Below, in pieces: positions 61,278 through 64,000 of a stretch of 64,000 nucleotides of DNA (its first letter is position 1; every line of letters starts with the position of its first letter). A program made the translations under genes and the position numbers. The notes beneath the pieces were generated by a model. That model had not been told where the DNA came from. It saw only the letters and a list, made by a program, of their open reading frames with translations, and did not search any database. Source of the stretch: Bacillus pinisoli (GTDB taxonomy: Bacteria; Bacillota; Bacilli; Bacillales; SA4); assembly GCF_023036475.1 (NCBI RefSeq), contig NZ_JAJQKI010000007.1, forward strand, positions 146,114-210,113, in the 5' to 3' direction.

Positions 61278-62567
61278 GTGGAGAAGTTTTTTCAACTAAG
61301 AGAACGAGGAACTACTGTAAAAACAGAAGTGGTTGCAGGTATCACGACATTTTTAACGATGGTCTATATTATTATCGTGAATCCCGCTATCCTTTCTTCT
61401 GCAGGTGTACCATTTGAACAAGTTTTTATGGCTACCATTATTTCAGCAGTAATTGGTTCGTTATATATGGGGCTTTTTGCTAAGTATCCAATTGCTATTG
61501 CGCCTGGAATGGGCATGAATGCTTATTTTGCAAGCGTAGTCGCAACTCAAGGTGTTTCATACCAAGTAGTATTTGGAACTGTGTTTTTAGCAGGGGTTAT
61601 CTTTATTATTTTGACGTTTACTAAATTAAGAGAAACATTAATAGGTGCAATACCACCATCTTTAAAATATGGAATAACTTCTGGTATTGGACTTTTCATA
61701 GCATTTATTGGGTTAAAGATGGCTGGAATTGTAGTACCAAGTCCTAATACCATGGTTACATTTGGTGATTTACATCAGCCTGTAACTTTACTTTCTTTAT
61801 TTGGTCTATTTTTAACACTCATACTAATTGCTAGAAAAATAAATAGTGCCCTCTTTATTGGTATGCTCGTTACCGCCATTATTGGAATTTTCGCAGGATT
61901 ATTAAAGTTTAATGGGGTTGCATCCGTTCCTCCTGTACCTGTATTTCTAGATATGGATATTGCTGGTGTCTTCTCAAACGGGTTATATACTGTCGTTTTT
62001 GCTTTCTTACTGGTTACCATTTTTGATACGACAGGAACAATGATTGGAGTTGCTGATCAAGCTGGATTAACGAAAGACGGTAAATTTCCAAGAGCAAAAT
62101 CAGCTCTTATGGCCGATGCACTTGCAACCACTGTTGGATCAACGTTTGGTACAAGTCCATCTAGTGCTTATATTGAATCATCGTCTGGTGTAGCAGCTGG
62201 TGGCCGGACCGGATTAACATCCGTTGTAGTTGCTATTTTATTCATACTATCCATCTTTTTCTCACCAGCTATATCGGCTATCTCTTCCCTTCCAGCAATT
62301 ACTGCGCCCGTTTTAATTATTGTGGGATGCTTTATGATGGAAGGCTTATCGAGAATAAATTGGAAAACATTTGACGAAGCTTTTCCAGCATTCGCGATTA
62401 TATTGACCATGCCATTAACTTCAAGTATTGCAACTGGAATTGCAATCGGTATTATCACTTATCCGCTTATGAAGGTTGTTAGTGGAAAGTGGAAAGACGT
62501 ACATCCAATACTTTATGTATTTGGTATCATCTTTCTAATTCAAATGATTTTCTTTCCTGCTCATTAA
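61278..62567 (+). CDS. pbuG: NCS2-family hypoxanthine/guanine permease
   Basis: 429 residues, about 12-14 TM helices, AzgA-like branch of NCS2: AGITTFLTMVYIIIVNPAILS, APGMGMNAYF, TFDTTGT-type motif in TIFDTTGTMIGVADQAGL, and GTSPSSAYIESSSGVAAGGRTGLT. Proton-coupled purine uptake. Start GTG at 61278 has GGAGGT six bases upstream. Transcription is doubly controlled by a PurR box and a guanine riboswitch, which supports a guanine/hypoxanthine role; pbuO is the alternative name. Confidence 0.93.
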   Translation: MEKFFQLRERGTTVKTEVVAGITTFLTMVYIIIVNPAILSSAGVPFEQVFMATIISAVIGSLYMGLFAKYPIAIAPGMGMNAYFASVVATQGVSYQVVFGTVFLAGVIFIILTFTKLRETLIGAIPPSLKYGITSGIGLFIAFIGLKMAGIVVPSPNTMVTFGDLHQPVTLLSLFGLFLTLILIARKINSALFIGMLVTAIIGIFAGLLKFNGVASVPPVPVFLDMDIAGVFSNGLYTVVFAFLLVTIFDTTGTMIGVADQAGLTKDGKFPRAKSALMADALATTVGSTFGTSPSSAYIESSSGVAAGGRTGLTSVVVAILFILSIFFSPAISAISSLPAITAPVLIIVGCFMMEGLSRINWKTFDEAFPAFAIILTMPLTSSIATGIAIGIITYPLMKVVSGKWKDVHPILYVFGIIFLIQMIFFPAH

Positions 62568-62569
62568 TA

Positions 62570-62606
62570 AAAAGCCAAGAGGGCGTCTGCTTTCTTGGCT
62601 TTTTTA
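62570..62606 (+). terminator. Terminator after the purine permease gene
   Basis: AAAAGCCAAGA (62570-62580) pairs with TCTTGGCTTTTTT (62593-62605). Confidence 0.92.
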
Positions 62607-62677
62607 TGCCTCTTTTCGCATATTCTATTACTGTGTCATTCTTTATTAGTAGCTGCTCTTCAATATTACTTGAAATA

Positions 62678-62824
62678 ATGAGATATCTACTGAAGTTGAA
62701 GATAAATGCCCAAACAATTAAATCAAGTGATATATAAACTCGTAAAAGTGAAGATATAGATGGAAAATATATTTACATAATTGACCGAAATAAATATGAT
62801 CTTGATTCTATTTTATATCTTTAA
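62678..62824 (+). pseudogene. Possible decayed small gene
   Basis: From ATG 62678 a frame of 48 codons has one internal TAA at 62735. After it the frame reads SEDIDGKYIYIIDRNKYDLDS, which looks protein-like. No ribosome site. Family unknown. The rest of the 62607-62917 gap shows nothing to me. Confidence 0.25.
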
Positions 62825-62917
62825 AAGAGATTAATTAAACAACCAATAATCTATCTGTTTTATCTAGTTTACTTCTTGAGAAAACAGAAAATTAGATCGC
62901 GAAATGAGGCTATCTTA

Positions 62918-63724
62918 CTATCGACTCCCAAAACTTGAAAATTTGCTTAAATCAGTGATTACTATCTTATTGTTTTTATTAAATACATACATAACTATCA
63001 GAAACATCACCATAGCAATAACCGAGGATAGCCATCCTAACCAGCCTACGTAAGGAGTTGTTTCCCTTACATTGAAAATACCTGTTCCTAGACTACCAGA
63101 TACCCCATAAAAGCTTCCATAAATTAAATTCAGTCCGAAATGTATCCCAGTAGTAAACCAGATTGAGTTTGTTTTATACAAAGCATATGTCAGGCTTAGT
63201 CCTAAAATAACGGAAAATATACAATTTTGCAAACTTAACCCGGCATACCAGATGTCGTCAACACTATAGAGAATTATAGAGATGAAGAACAAAGAAATAA
63301 CTGAGATCTTATCCTTGAAATGATAAAAGACAAGTCCTCTGGTGATCATATCGTTAATTAGAGAACCGGTACCAAAACCAAAAATAATAATTAGTAATGT
63401 AACTAAACTTGTTCCTTCAAATTTTACGCCTTGAAAGTGAAGTTTATTAAACAGAATATAGAATAAAAATAATACCGTCCAGGTGATACTTCCAATCGTA
63501 AAACCGTATCCAACATTCCTTTTCCATCCGCTCACAAATACAACACCATAACTTTTCATTCCACCCGCTCCAGATAATTTAGCTATTAGGAAAGCTAATG
63601 GAAAAAAAGCTAAGATATGAAGAAACCTTATTATATCATTCATATTTATTAGAATCGGTAGTAAATTGAAATACAAAGTTAATAGTAAGTACTTTACAAT
63701 AAAGCATGTTAGCTCACTCTTCAT
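62918..63724 (-). CDS. CPBP-family membrane protein, probably without protease activity
   Basis: 268 residues, eight TM helices. The CPBP (Rce1-like) region reads SLINDMITRGLVFYHF where active members have EExxxRG, and later has IHFGLNLIYG for the HxxxN motif. The double Glu is replaced by Asn-Asp, so proteolytic activity is doubtful. Such proteins may serve in bacteriocin immunity or membrane protein processing. ATG at 63724 follows AAGGAG. Confidence 0.72.
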   Translation of the reverse strand: MKSELTCFIVKYLLLTLYFNLLPILINMNDIIRFLHILAFFPLAFLIAKLSGAGGMKSYGVVFVSGWKRNVGYGFTIGSITWTVLFLFYILFNKLHFQGVKFEGTSLVTLLIIIFGFGTGSLINDMITRGLVFYHFKDKISVISLFFISIILYSVDDIWYAGLSLQNCIFSVILGLSLTYALYKTNSIWFTTGIHFGLNLIYGSFYGVSGSLGTGIFNVRETTPYVGWLGWLSSVIAMVMFLIVMYVFNKNNKIVITDLSKFSSFGSR

Positions 63725-63803
63725 GTATTTACTCCTTATTACATGACGTACCTACATTACATTATTACATGAGGCTTTATTAATTACCATTAATTTCTAT
63801 TTA

Positions 63804-64000
63804 TTATTTCTTGTGTGATAAATTTAACAAAGTGGGTACAGTCTCAAACTCTAATCCAAGATTTCTTATTTCAGGTATTATTTGACGTAGAGACTCAATA
63901 GTATTGGTACGATCCCCATCCCACTCTGCACCATCATGCATTAAGATGACTGCGCCTGGATGGATATTTGAAATAACATTATAGGTAATCTGTTCAGGAG
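63804..64000 (-). CDS. Polysaccharide deacetylase, C-terminal part (runs off window)
   Basis: The last 64 codons are in the window. They carry PGAVILMHDGAEWDGDRTNTIESLRQIIPEIRNLGLEF (as pattern VILMHDG..), the NodB-fold catalytic-barrel end with the conserved His/Asp, and end with THR-type helix VPTLLNLSHKK. This is the CE4 family that removes N-acetyl groups from peptidoglycan or chitin-like polymers. The N-terminus is beyond the window. Confidence 0.85.
   Translation of the reverse strand, partial: PEQITYNVISNIHPGAVILMHDGAEWDGDRTNTIESLRQIIPEIRNLGLEFETVPTLLNLSHKK

Noticed and set aside
62489..62737. Plus-strand frame of 82 codons overlapping the permease end and terminator
   Set aside because: It runs through a strong terminator and lies in another frame of a real gene.

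Overview
The window is typical low-GC, spore-forming Bacillaceae chromosome. The evidence is AGGAGG-type ribosome binding sites with many GTG and TTG starts, T-box, lysine and guanine riboswitch leaders, LysM/SleB spore-cortex-type hydrolases, two YjcZ-type tiny membrane proteins behind a sigma-K-like promoter, and SwrB-, YwqA- and RNase J-type genes. Most genes lie on the minus strand, so replication probably runs right to left here. No rRNA, tRNA, CRISPR array, prophage or complete insertion sequence was seen.

Layout. 0-4 kb: M20 and M28 peptidases, an AbgA-like amidohydrolase and a GNAT enzyme. 4-7 kb: proBA behind a proline T-box. 7-10 kb: a ferritin-like protein and a second-type argS behind an arginine T-box. 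10-15 kb: cell-surface genes (LysM, SleB, MltG-like, SwrB-like) and a SEC-C protein. 15-25 kb: acireductone dioxygenase, glutaminyl-tRNA synthetase (unusual in Bacilli), a glutaredoxin, NagZ, a GH32 sucrase, an M2-like peptidase and a five-LysM SleB protein. 25-35 kb: accessory single genes (guanylate-kinase-like, LanD/HFCD-type flavoprotein, HAD, GNATs, methyltransferase with DinB, aldo/keto reductase, VanW, a membrane HEIGH protein overlapping a 2-hydroxyacid dehydrogenase). 35-43 kb: Pz-peptidase, a SpoIID/LytB-type protein, YjcZ genes, an EamA transporter and a YkgA-like hydrolase. 43-46 kb: an amino-acid ABC importer under a lysine riboswitch, which marks it as a lysine importer. 46-58 kb: a SNF2 helicase, an aldolase, glutathione peroxidase, PepF, a sensor kinase broken by one in-frame TGA, CoxG, an RNase J paralogue and DUF2161. 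58-64 kb: an MFS remnant, a VOC protein, a flavodoxin-less CysJ-type reductase, a purine permease with PurR box plus guanine riboswitch, a CPBP-family protein and a polysaccharide deacetylase end.

The strongest structure not explained by genes is a family of 140-185 bp non-coding elements in intergenic spaces. Their ends are imperfect inverted repeats beginning GGCTC/GGCTG, and four copies (24856, 25829, 50763, 53570) are flanked by 8-bp direct repeats, three of them perfect. This is a MITE; the GGCTCTTT ends and 8-bp duplication suggest mobilisation by an ISL3-type transposase. One copy supplies the last codons and stop of a gene, and another sits in the U-tract of a terminator. A second shared signal is a 17-bp palindrome, ATTTCGT-N3-ACGAAAT, before both the VanW gene and the Pz-peptidase gene, which looks like an operator.

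All assignments come from reading the sequence and from remembered family motifs; no database search was run. I did not find a clearly new multi-gene defence or biosynthetic system.
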